The notes under the pieces were generated by a model. That model had not been told where the DNA came from and did no database searches. It saw only the letters and a program-made list of their open reading frames with translations. Positions 50,193 through 58,529 of a stretch of DNA of 64,000 nucleotides are shown here, piece by piece (position 1 is the first letter of the stretch; every line of letters begins with the position of its first letter). The position numbers and the translations under genes were made by a program. This DNA is from JANQMX01 sp965247175 (GTDB lineage: Bacteria > Pseudomonadota > Alphaproteobacteria > Kiloniellales > DSM-21159). The stretch lies in assembly GCA_965247175.1 (NCBI GenBank), contig OZ252006.1, forward strand, positions 868,001 to 932,000, in the 5' to 3' direction.

Positions 50193-50492
50193 TTAATTGC
50201 CGACGACCTGTCTTTTCTCGGCGCTTTCCTGACTTGCGCTCTCTTCTTCGTCCGCAGGTGCGCTTGTCGTTTGAGGGGTGCTGCCGAGCGCGGCAGCCAG
50301 GGCGTCGCTGCTGGCGGCGGCTGCGCGGTTTTCTTCCTGGATCCGCTGATGGATCTCTTCGCGCAGGACGCTCGCCTCCGCGGGGAAAGTGAAGCCGAGC
50401 TTAATGGACTTGCCGCGGATGTCGACGACGGTGACCCGGATGTCATCGTTGATGATGACGGATTCACCGACCTTTCGTGTCAGGTAAAGCAT
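50193..50492 (-). CDS. csrA: Carbon storage/translation regulator CsrA with extended C-terminus
   Basis: RNA-binding regulator of 99 aa. The CsrA core covers residues 1-55: MLYLTRKVGESVIINDDIRVTVVDIRGKSIKLGFTFPAEASVLREEI. The start at MLYLTRK is fixed by homology; the frame opens further upstream to 50726 without coding character. The last 40 residues (Ala/Ser/Glu/Gln-rich) extend beyond the usual 61-70 aa. Together with fliW it should control flagellin translation: FliW is at 29040-29534 and candidate GGA targets lie in both flagellin leaders. It is transcribed away from flgB. Confidence 0.93.
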   Translation of the reverse strand: MLYLTRKVGESVIINDDIRVTVVDIRGKSIKLGFTFPAEASVLREEIHQRIQEENRAAAASSDALAAALGSTPQTTSAPADEEESASQESAEKRQVVGN

Positions 50493-50544
50493 ATTCCCGT
50501 CCGCCCTGCGTCGCTTTCCCAGCACTGACTGCCCAAGGAGGGGA

Positions 50545-50571
50545 TTAAAGCAGACTTTACGCGTCGTTAAC
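50545..50571. promoter_or_regulatory. Overlapping candidate CtrA boxes between csrA and flgB
   Basis: TTAA-AGCAGAC-TTTA-CGCGTCG-TTAAC forms two TTAA-N7-TTAA-like sites sharing the central half. It lies 64-90 bp before the flgB ATG and 53-79 bp before the csrA ATG, so it could serve both. Confidence 0.6.
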
Positions 50572-50634
50572 AAGCGAACGGCTAGTATTCGTCTCAAATC
50601 GGGATTTTCTATCGCGCAAGCACGCCGGGCGGAC

Positions 50635-51039
50635 ATGGATAAAGCCTTCTCTATTTTCGATGCTGTGGCACGCCGAATGGACTGGCTTGGCCAGCGCCAA
50701 ACGGTGTTGGCCCAGAACGTGGCCAACGCCGATACACCGCACTACAAGCCGCAGGATTTGACCGAACGCTCCTTCCTGCAGGCAATGCGCAGTTCGGAAA
50801 GCCGTGGCGCGCCGGAGAAGACCCACGCGCTCCATATCAACACCACGATGAACGCGCCGCGCGACCCGCGTCAGCGTGAGCAGAAGGAGCGTTACGAGAC
50901 CGCCCCTTCAGGCAATGCCGTGGTGCTGGAGGAGCAGCTGGTCCAGGTCCAGGAGACCCAGATGCAGTACGCCGCCCTGACCTCGCTCTATAGCAAGCAG
51001 ATGTTGTTCTTCCGCCTCGCCCTCACCGGGCAGCGCTGA
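50635..51039 (+). CDS. flgB: Flagellar rod protein FlgB
   Basis: Proximal rod protein of 134 aa: MDWLGQRQTVLAQNVANADTPHYKPQDL near the N-terminus and VLEEQLVQVQETQMQYAALTSLYSKQMLFFRLAL at the C-terminus. First gene of flgB-flgC-fliE-fliQ-fliR-flhB. Confidence 0.95.
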   Translation: MDKAFSIFDAVARRMDWLGQRQTVLAQNVANADTPHYKPQDLTERSFLQAMRSSESRGAPEKTHALHINTTMNAPRDPRQREQKERYETAPSGNAVVLEEQLVQVQETQMQYAALTSLYSKQMLFFRLALTGQR

Positions 51040-51052
51040 GTAGGAGGCCCTC

Positions 51053-51460
51053 ATGGACTTCAGCAACGCCTTGGATATCTCTGCGTCCGGCATGAAAGTG
51101 CAGGGCGCACGCCTGCGCATCATCGCCGAGAACGTCGCCAACGCCGACACCACGGCGACGGCGCCGGGCGGCGAGCCCTTCCGCCGCAAGACCATCCTCT
51201 TCGAAAGCGAGTTCGACAAGATGCTCGGTGCTGAGCTGGTGGGCATCAAGGACGTGCAGCAGGACAAGAGCGACTTCGGCCGCGCCTACCGTCCCGGCCA
51301 CCCGGCCGCCGACCCCGAAGGCTATGTGCTGACGCCTAACGTCAACACGCTGATCGAGATGACCGACATGCGTGAGGCTCAGCGTAGTTACGAAGCCAAT
51401 CTGCGGGTCATGCGTACGGTCCGCCAGATGCTCGAGCAGACCGTCAGCATCCTGCGCTGA
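51053..51460 (+). CDS. flgC: Flagellar rod protein FlgC
   Basis: Rod protein of 135 aa with the standard N-terminus DFSNALDISASGMKVQGARLRIIAENVANADTT and C-terminus VLTPNVNTLIEMTDMREAQRSYEANLRVMRTVRQML. It is 13 bp after flgB. Confidence 0.95.
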   Translation: MDFSNALDISASGMKVQGARLRIIAENVANADTTATAPGGEPFRRKTILFESEFDKMLGAELVGIKDVQQDKSDFGRAYRPGHPAADPEGYVLTPNVNTLIEMTDMREAQRSYEANLRVMRTVRQMLEQTVSILR

Positions 51461-51486
51461 CGCCCGCGTAGCGAGGAGCCTGGACC

Positions 51487-51798
51487 GTGCCGACGAATAT
51501 CGCCGAAGCGATCTCCGCCTACCGCAACATGCAGCAGGAGAGCGGCCTGGGCGGCCTGAGCGCGCGCGATGAAGCGCCGGGCGACAGCTTTGCCGAGGCG
51601 TTGCGCGATGCCACCGACGACGCGATCGCCACGCTGAAAACGTCGGAACAAGAGTCGATGAAGGCTGCCATGGGTCAGGCGGACCTCAATGAGCTGATCG
51701 TCGCCGTCAGCAAGGCAGAGTTGACCCTGCAAACCGTGGTGACGGTGCGTGACCGCGCCATCCAGGCCTATCAGGACATCATGCGCATGCCGATCTGA
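51487..51798 (+). CDS. fliE: Flagellar hook-basal body protein FliE
   Basis: MS-ring/rod adaptor of 103 aa, starting with GTG after GAGGAG (PTNIAEAISAYRNM). The C-terminal block MGQADLNELIVAVSKAELTLQTVVTVRDRAIQAYQDIMRMPI is diagnostic. Third gene of the operon. Confidence 0.94.
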   Translation: MPTNIAEAISAYRNMQQESGLGGLSARDEAPGDSFAEALRDATDDAIATLKTSEQESMKAAMGQADLNELIVAVSKAELTLQTVVTVRDRAIQAYQDIMRMPI

Positions 51799-51861
51799 TC
51801 GGCGGGTTTTTCTTTTGCGCCCCCGCGGGCGAGTCCACTGCAAGCAGGTACCCCAAGCAGC

Positions 51862-52128
51862 ATGACCCCGACGGATGTTCTCGAGCTTGCCAGTGAATCA
51901 GTCTGGGTCATTCTGAAGGTCGGCGGTCCAATTCTGATCGTCGCCTTGGTGGTCGGCCTGTCCATCTCCCTGGTCCAAGCGCTGACGCAGGTCCAGGAAA
52001 TGACGCTCTCCTTTGTGCCCAAAATCATCGCTATTTTCGTTGCCCTGGTGCTGCTGCTGCCCTTCATGCTGACCACCTTGATCGATTTCACGCGGGAACT
52101 GATGGACCGCGCCATCGCGCTTGGGTGA
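51862..52128 (+). CDS. fliQ: Flagellar export protein FliQ
   Basis: Export-gate subunit of 88 aa with two TM segments (ESVWVILKVGGPILIVALVVGLSISLVQALTQVQEMTLSFVPKI and AIFVALVLLLPFMLTTLIDF). Its stop lies 4 bp before the fliR start. Confidence 0.95.
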   Translation: MTPTDVLELASESVWVILKVGGPILIVALVVGLSISLVQALTQVQEMTLSFVPKIIAIFVALVLLLPFMLTTLIDFTRELMDRAIALG

Positions 52129-52132
52129 GGCG

Positions 52133-52894
52133 ATGCTCACCGAGCTCCTGCCGGAAAGCCTCTTCGCGTTCTTGCTGACCTTCGTGCGTCTCGGCGCCTG
52201 CCTGATGGTGTTGCCGGTGATCGGCGAACCCTTCGTTGCCGCCCGCATTCGTCTGCTCTTTGCGCTGCTTCTCACCCTGGTCGTGCAGCCGACGGTGGCG
52301 CCGCTCTTGCCGGCCATGCCGGCCAATGCGCTCGATGTGGGCATCCTGGTTATAGGTGAAGCGCTGATCGGCGTCTTTCTCGGCCTGCTGGGCCGCATTT
52401 TCATGGCGGCGCTGACCACCGCCGGCATGGTGATTGCCTACTCGAGCTCGCTGGCCAACGCCCTGGTGGACGATCCGAGTGCCGCCCAGCAGGGCTCGAT
52501 CGCCGGCAGCTTTCTGACCATCGTCGCGCTGCTCATGATCATGGCGCTCAACCTGCATCATCTCCTCATCCACGCGGCGGTCGACAGCTATGAGCTGATC
52601 GCACCCGGGCTTACGCTGCCGGTCGAGGACTTCTCACGCATGCTGACCGAAGTCGTGGCGCGTTCTTTTCTCGTCGCGATGAAGCTGTCGCTGCCCTTCA
52701 TCGCAGCCTCGGTGATCTTCTATCTCGGGCTCGGCATTCTCGGCCGCCTGATGCCGCAGGTGCAGGTCTTCTTTGTCGCCATTCCCCTGCAGATTGCCAT
52801 CGGTATGGCGGTTCTGGCCGCCAGCATGGCTGCGATTATGCAGGTCTTCCTGGGCGAGCTCGAGCTCACCTACATGCCCTTCGCGCTGAACTGA
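52133..52894 (+). CDS. fliR: Flagellar export protein FliR
   Basis: Export-gate protein of 253 aa with about six TM segments (LLTFVRLGACLMVLPVIGEPFVAARIRLLFALLLTLVVQP and RIFMAALTTAGMVIAYSSSLANALVDDPSAAQQG). The ATG at 52133 is chosen over a TTG at 52121 inside fliQ because a GGTGAGG site precedes it. It is followed by flhB (7 bp gap). Confidence 0.95.
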   Translation: MLTELLPESLFAFLLTFVRLGACLMVLPVIGEPFVAARIRLLFALLLTLVVQPTVAPLLPAMPANALDVGILVIGEALIGVFLGLLGRIFMAALTTAGMVIAYSSSLANALVDDPSAAQQGSIAGSFLTIVALLMIMALNLHHLLIHAAVDSYELIAPGLTLPVEDFSRMLTEVVARSFLVAMKLSLPFIAASVIFYLGLGILGRLMPQVQVFFVAIPLQIAIGMAVLAASMAAIMQVFLGELELTYMPFALN

Positions 52895-52901
52895 GGCGGC
52901 C

Positions 52902-53978
52902 ATGTCCGAGAAAGATCAGGACGACAGCCAAAAAACCGAAGAACCGACGCCGAAGCGCTTGCAAGAGGCGCGGGACAAGGGCGATGTCGCCAAGTCCCAG
53001 GAGGTTAATCACTGGTTCATGCTGTCGGCCTTCGCCCTGACCCTGGGCGTGTTCGCTCCCGGCGTCATGCGCAAGCTGAGCGATGTCATGCTGCCGTTTT
53101 TCGCCAGCCCCCATGACCTCCGTTTCGGCAACGGCGACATGCTGCTGGACCTGCTGCTTCAGGTCGCCGCTATCCTTGCCCTGCCCATCGCGGTCTTCAT
53201 GGCCGCTGCCATCGCCGGCGGCATGCTGCAGCACGGGCTGATCTTCTCTGCCGAGAACGTCAAGCCGAAGCTCAGCAAGATCTCGCTTATCGAAGGCACC
53301 AAACGTCTCTTCTCGGCCAAAGCCATTGCCGAGTTCGTCAAGGGCATCGCCAAGATCACCATCGTTGGCGTGGTGATCTTCCTGGTCATCTATCCCGATT
53401 GGCCGCTGGTCGAAATCATGCCGAAGCTGGGCTTCACCGCATCCCTCTGGATGATGCTCGACGAGGCGGTTGCGGTGCTGATCGGCGTCATCGCTGTGAT
53501 GGCCGCCATCGCCGGGCTCGACTTCATGTTTCAGCGCTTCCAGCACATGAAGAAGCTGCGCATGTCGCGCCAGGACATTCGCGACGAGATGAAGCAGGCC
53601 GAGGGCGATCCCATGGTCAAGGCCCGCCTGCGGCAAATCCGCACCGAGCGGGCGCGGCAGCGCATGATGGCGGCTGTGCCCGACGCGGACGTGGTGGTCA
53701 CCAACCCGACCCACTTCTCGATCGCCTTGAGCTACAAAATGGAGGAGATGGCGGCCCCGCGGGTGGTGGCCAAAGGCATCGACCACATCGCGCTCAAAAT
53801 CCGGGAAGTCGCCAAAGAGCACGACATCATGCTGGTGGAGAATCGGCCGCTCGCGCGAGCACTCTACGACGGGGTGGAAATCGACCAGGAAATCCCGCCG
53901 GAGCACTACAAGGCGGTGGCCGAGATCATCGGCTACGTAATGCGGCTTAAGGGAACCTTGCGTCCGCAACAACGCTAG
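52902..53978 (+). CDS. flhB: Flagellar export switch protein FlhB
   Basis: Inner-membrane protein of 358 aa that controls substrate specificity. N-terminal KTEEPTPKRLQEARDKGDVAKSQEV, four TM segments, and the autocleavage site NPTH (Asn268-Pro269-Thr270-His271) within VVVTNPTHFSIALSYK. The cytoplasmic domain continues with APRVVAKGIDHIALKIREVA. It ends the flgB operon. Confidence 0.96.
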   Translation: MSEKDQDDSQKTEEPTPKRLQEARDKGDVAKSQEVNHWFMLSAFALTLGVFAPGVMRKLSDVMLPFFASPHDLRFGNGDMLLDLLLQVAAILALPIAVFMAAAIAGGMLQHGLIFSAENVKPKLSKISLIEGTKRLFSAKAIAEFVKGIAKITIVGVVIFLVIYPDWPLVEIMPKLGFTASLWMMLDEAVAVLIGVIAVMAAIAGLDFMFQRFQHMKKLRMSRQDIRDEMKQAEGDPMVKARLRQIRTERARQRMMAAVPDADVVVTNPTHFSIALSYKMEEMAAPRVVAKGIDHIALKIREVAKEHDIMLVENRPLARALYDGVEIDQEIPPEHYKAVAEIIGYVMRLKGTLRPQQR

Positions 53979-54099
53979 TGACTAGCGGCGGCGCTAAACA
54001 ATGCAGTAAGCAGGGCGGTGCTATGTCACAAGCGTTCATCGGCAACTTGACTTGGCGACCCGGCGAGGCCGGCGCCAGCCGGGCCGGAAAGGACGGGTG

Positions 54100-56502
54100 A
54101 TGTCTACAGTTCTGCTCTCGATCGCCATCGGCTTTGCGGTGCTCTGCCTGGCCTTTGCGGCGATCGCATTGAGCTCCCACCTGCGCAGCCACAGGCTTTT
54201 GCGGCTCGGCCTCGAAGCGGTCGAGCAGCCACGCCAGCTCACCTCTCGCAAAGGCGACGTGGTGCTGCAGAACGGACATTGCCGCGATCTGACGCGCGGC
54301 GAGGATGAGCCGCTGGTCGACTGGCTGATCAACCGTTGCGAAGACGATCCCGAGATGAAGGAGCGGCTGGCCTCGCTCAAGAGCAAGGTCAACGCCGGCG
54401 GCGGCGGCTCGACGGAGGTTCGCCTCAAGTGGGAGACGCCGGAAGGCGACGCAGCACCCCCTGAGCCGAGCTGGTTCCGCATCCGGGCCTATGCCCTGCG
54501 CGATTCGCGCGGCTCGCACCTTTGGGCGGCCGACGACATCACCGCGCGCTTTCAGATGGAGCTGGCGCTGCGCGAGGAGCAGTCGCGTTTCGTCGACCTT
54601 CTGGAGCACGCGCCGATCGGCTTCTATTCGGTGGACGAGACTGGGCGCTTTCTCTTCGTCAACGAGACGCTGGCCGGCTGGCTCGGCGAGCAGACGGATG
54701 AGATTCTCTCTCGCGCGGTGAGCCTGCACGACCTGGTCGAGCTGCAGCCGGGCGAGAAGCTCGAGCCCTACATGCCCTGGCCGAAGACCACCCAGCGCAG
54801 CGGCGAGGTCTGGCTGCGCGCGCCGGGTGGCGAGCGCTTCCTGGTGCTGATCACTCAGGATATCGTCTGGGAACCGCAAGAGGGCCGGCTCAGGACACGT
54901 TCGGTGGTGCGCCACCTCAGCCTGGAGCAGGCCTCGGAAGACGCCCTGGCGCAGTCGCGCGAGCGCTTCGAGCGCTTCTTCAAGCTGGCGCCCACCGGGC
55001 TGGCCCAGCTCGACGGCAACGCCACGGTGACGGAATACAACGACGCTTTCCTGGCTTTGCTCCGCGCCGAGCGCCAGGCGGTGATCGATCATCCTTTCTC
55101 GTCCTTCATCTATCCGGCCGACCGGGCGCGCTTCGAGGAGCTCTGGCGCCTAGCCAAGGACGACGACGGCATCGAGCAAAGCCCGAGCGCCGAGCTGCGG
55201 CTGGGCGAGCAGGGGCGGGTGACCTGCACCGCCAGCGTCACGCGCTTCGGCCGCGACCAGTCGGGCAAGGCCAGTGTGCTGCTGCATCTCTCCGACCTGA
55301 CCGAGCAGAAGCAGCTCGAAGCCCAGTTCGTTCAGGGACAGAAGATGCAGGCAGTGGGTCAGCTTGCCGGCGGGATCGCTCACGACTTCAACAATCTGCT
55401 CACCGCCATGATCGGCTTCTCCGACCTGCTGCTGCAGCGGCATCGGCCGGGCGACCAGTCCTTCGCCGACGTCATGCAGATCAAGCAGAACGCCAACCGC
55501 GCGGCCAACCTGGTGCGCCAGCTGCTGGCCTTCTCGCGTCAGCAGACGCTCCAGCCGAAGGTGGTCAAGCTGACCGATATCCTGGCCGAGCTGGCGCATC
55601 TGCTGCGCCGCCTGATCGGCGCCAAGATCGAGCTCAAGATGGTGCACGGCCGCGACCTCTGGTCGGTCAAGGCGGACCAGGGCCAGCTCGAGCAGGTCAT
55701 CATCAATCTGGCGGTCAACGCGCGCGATGCCATGCAGGGTGGTGGCACCCTGACCATCAAGACGGGCAATCTGGCGCTCGAGCAGCCAATGCATCTCAAG
55801 GGGGAGACGGCGCCGGCCGGCGAGTACGTCACCATCGTCGTGGAGGACACGGGCTGCGGCATCTCCGACGAGAACATCGACCGCATCTTCGATCCCTTCT
55901 TCTCGACCAAGGGCATCGGCGAGGGCACCGGACTCGGCCTTTCGACCGTCTACGGTATCGTCAAGCAGACCGGCGGCTTCGTTTCCGTGGACAGCAGGCC
56001 GGAGGTGGGAACGACCTTCTCCATCTACCTACCGCGGCACGAGGCCCTTGCGCCGAGCGTTGAGGAAGCCGCCCAAGAGGCCGCGACGCGGGACCTGAGC
56101 GGCATGGGCACCGTGCTGCTGGTCGAGGACGAAGAGGCGGTGCGGGCCTTCTCGTCCCGCGCCCTGCGCAACAAGGGCTACGATGTCATCGAGGCCGGCT
56201 CGGGCGAGGCGGCGCTGGAGATCTTCAACGGACAGGATCCGGCGGCCAAGGTCGATCAGATCGATCTCGTGGTCACCGATGTTGTGATGCCCCGCCTGGA
56301 CGGTCCGGCCTTGGTGCAGGAGCTGCGCAAGCGCTGCCCGACCCTCAAGGTCGTCTTCATTTCCGGTTATGCCGAGGACTCCTTCCGGCAACAGATCGGG
56401 CAGACCGAGAACGTCCATTTCCTGCCCAAGCCCTTCAGCCTCAAGCAACTGGCCGGCAAGGTGAAGGAAGTGATGGATACGGAGACCAGCACGGCCGCCT
56501 GA
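54100..56502 (+). CDS. cckA: Hybrid histidine kinase CckA
   Basis: Membrane sensor kinase of 800 aa, start of the CtrA phosphorelay. One N-terminal TM (TVLLSIAIGFAVLCLAFAAIAL, about residues 3-24); two PAS domains (about 160-275 and 290-405); HisKA with His428 in GGIAHDFNNLLTAM; a HATPase domain with NLAVNARDAM and GTGLGLSTVYGIV; and a C-terminal receiver with Asp727 in LVVTDVVMPRLDGP. Caulobacter CckA has two TMs; here only one is clear. ATG 54100 follows GGACGGG. It would phosphorylate CtrA via ChpT, and so control the fli/flg promoters in this window. Confidence 0.92.
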   Translation: MSTVLLSIAIGFAVLCLAFAAIALSSHLRSHRLLRLGLEAVEQPRQLTSRKGDVVLQNGHCRDLTRGEDEPLVDWLINRCEDDPEMKERLASLKSKVNAGGGGSTEVRLKWETPEGDAAPPEPSWFRIRAYALRDSRGSHLWAADDITARFQMELALREEQSRFVDLLEHAPIGFYSVDETGRFLFVNETLAGWLGEQTDEILSRAVSLHDLVELQPGEKLEPYMPWPKTTQRSGEVWLRAPGGERFLVLITQDIVWEPQEGRLRTRSVVRHLSLEQASEDALAQSRERFERFFKLAPTGLAQLDGNATVTEYNDAFLALLRAERQAVIDHPFSSFIYPADRARFEELWRLAKDDDGIEQSPSAELRLGEQGRVTCTASVTRFGRDQSGKASVLLHLSDLTEQKQLEAQFVQGQKMQAVGQLAGGIAHDFNNLLTAMIGFSDLLLQRHRPGDQSFADVMQIKQNANRAANLVRQLLAFSRQQTLQPKVVKLTDILAELAHLLRRLIGAKIELKMVHGRDLWSVKADQGQLEQVIINLAVNARDAMQGGGTLTIKTGNLALEQPMHLKGETAPAGEYVTIVVEDTGCGISDENIDRIFDPFFSTKGIGEGTGLGLSTVYGIVKQTGGFVSVDSRPEVGTTFSIYLPRHEALAPSVEEAAQEAATRDLSGMGTVLLVEDEEAVRAFSSRALRNKGYDVIEAGSGEAALEIFNGQDPAAKVDQIDLVVTDVVMPRLDGPALVQELRKRCPTLKVVFISGYAEDSFRQQIGQTENVHFLPKPFSLKQLAGKVKEVMDTETSTAA

Positions 56503-56555
56503 GCCGCCCACGTCTCCGCTCTCAGCTCCAATTCCAGCCCATGAGTTCCGCTTCT

Positions 56556-56595
56556 GTTCTTTTTTGTTGAGAAAAGAACAAAGCGCGAATATAGT
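56556..56595 (+). promoter_or_regulatory. recA promoter with LexA-type box
   Basis: A -35 TTGAGA (56567-56572), 17-bp spacer and -10 TATAGT (56590-56595) fit sigma-70. GAAC-N7-GAAT (56576-56590) overlaps the -10 and resembles the alphaproteobacterial LexA box GAAC-N7-GAAC (equivalent to GTTC-N7-GTTC) with one mismatch. An inverted repeat GTTCTTTT-N8-AAAAGAAC (56556-56579) covers the -35. Confidence 0.65.
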
Positions 56596-56664
56596 CTCTG
56601 ACATGGACCGCGTCGGCGCGCCAATCAGCCGCCGCCCGCCTTGCGCGAATCATGAAGGGAGCCA

Positions 56665-57738
<1,074 letters not shown>

Positions 57739-57789
57739 GCGCCTTAGCCGACGCGCCGCACTCCAGGCGGTGACGCTGACTGAGCTCGG

Positions 57790-58338
57790 CTAGTTGGCGC
57801 TCAAACGGTCGACGCCGGCGGTGAAGCCCCTCAGCGAGAGGGTCGCTGCACCGCGCCGGTGCTGGGTGTCGTGAAAGATCAGCCGGGCATTGATGCCGCT
57901 CTTGAGTGCCTGCACCAAGCTGTCGTTCATCGCCAGAAAGATCAGGCAGCCACCGGGCTCGCAGCGCTCGAAGGGCACGGCGACCGGCTGGTTGGAGTCG
58001 ATCTGCATGAAGGCGCCCTTGGAGAGAGAGACGCCGAGTGGCAGCACCAGGACCAAGGTCAAGTTATCCGCATCAGGCGTCCGGTAGCCAACCAGTGCCC
58101 TGAGGATGGGACGTTCGGTTCCCTCCAGCGAAGCTTCCTGGAAGAGCTGGCAGACGTCGCCGCCCTGCGGGCCGGCTTGGCACTGCAGGGTCCAGTCCTG
58201 GATCGCCTCGCTTTTCGTCGGCGGGCCCTGGGGCTCGGTCTGAGCCGAAGCCGGGGAGAAGGCGAGGGACAGAAGGGCAAGCGCCGTGACGGTGCGATGG
58301 ACCGAAGCGCGCCAGAGTCGCATTGGCATCGTGAGCAT
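57790..58338 (-). CDS. Invasion-associated locus B (IalB)-family secreted protein
   Basis: Protein of 182 aa with a signal peptide (VTALALLSLAFSPASA, cleavage near residue 33). The mature part has the IalB pattern with WTLQCQ at the start, Cys pairs (CQLFQ and FERCEPGGC) and VLPLGVSLSKGAFMQIDSNQPVAVPFERC. In Bartonella this family aids erythrocyte invasion, but it is widespread in non-pathogenic alphaproteobacteria, where its role is unknown. A periplasmic location is predicted. Confidence 0.85.
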   Translation of the reverse strand: MLTMPMRLWRASVHRTVTALALLSLAFSPASAQTEPQGPPTKSEAIQDWTLQCQAGPQGGDVCQLFQEASLEGTERPILRALVGYRTPDADNLTLVLVLPLGVSLSKGAFMQIDSNQPVAVPFERCEPGGCLIFLAMNDSLVQALKSGINARLIFHDTQHRRGAATLSLRGFTAGVDRLSAN

Positions 58339-58529
58339 GGCCGAAAACTAGGATAGTGTGGAGTGGATCGCTAGAGGCAATTCAATGGCAGCCCCCGCTT
58401 CACTAGACAGTGACCACGCTTGAGGATAGAAATCAAGCCACGAGCGGGGCAGCGGAATATCCGTTGTTTACGCCACTTCTTGGAACATATCTAATTTAGT
58501 TAGAAAGCGCTTGAGAGCGATTGCGAACC

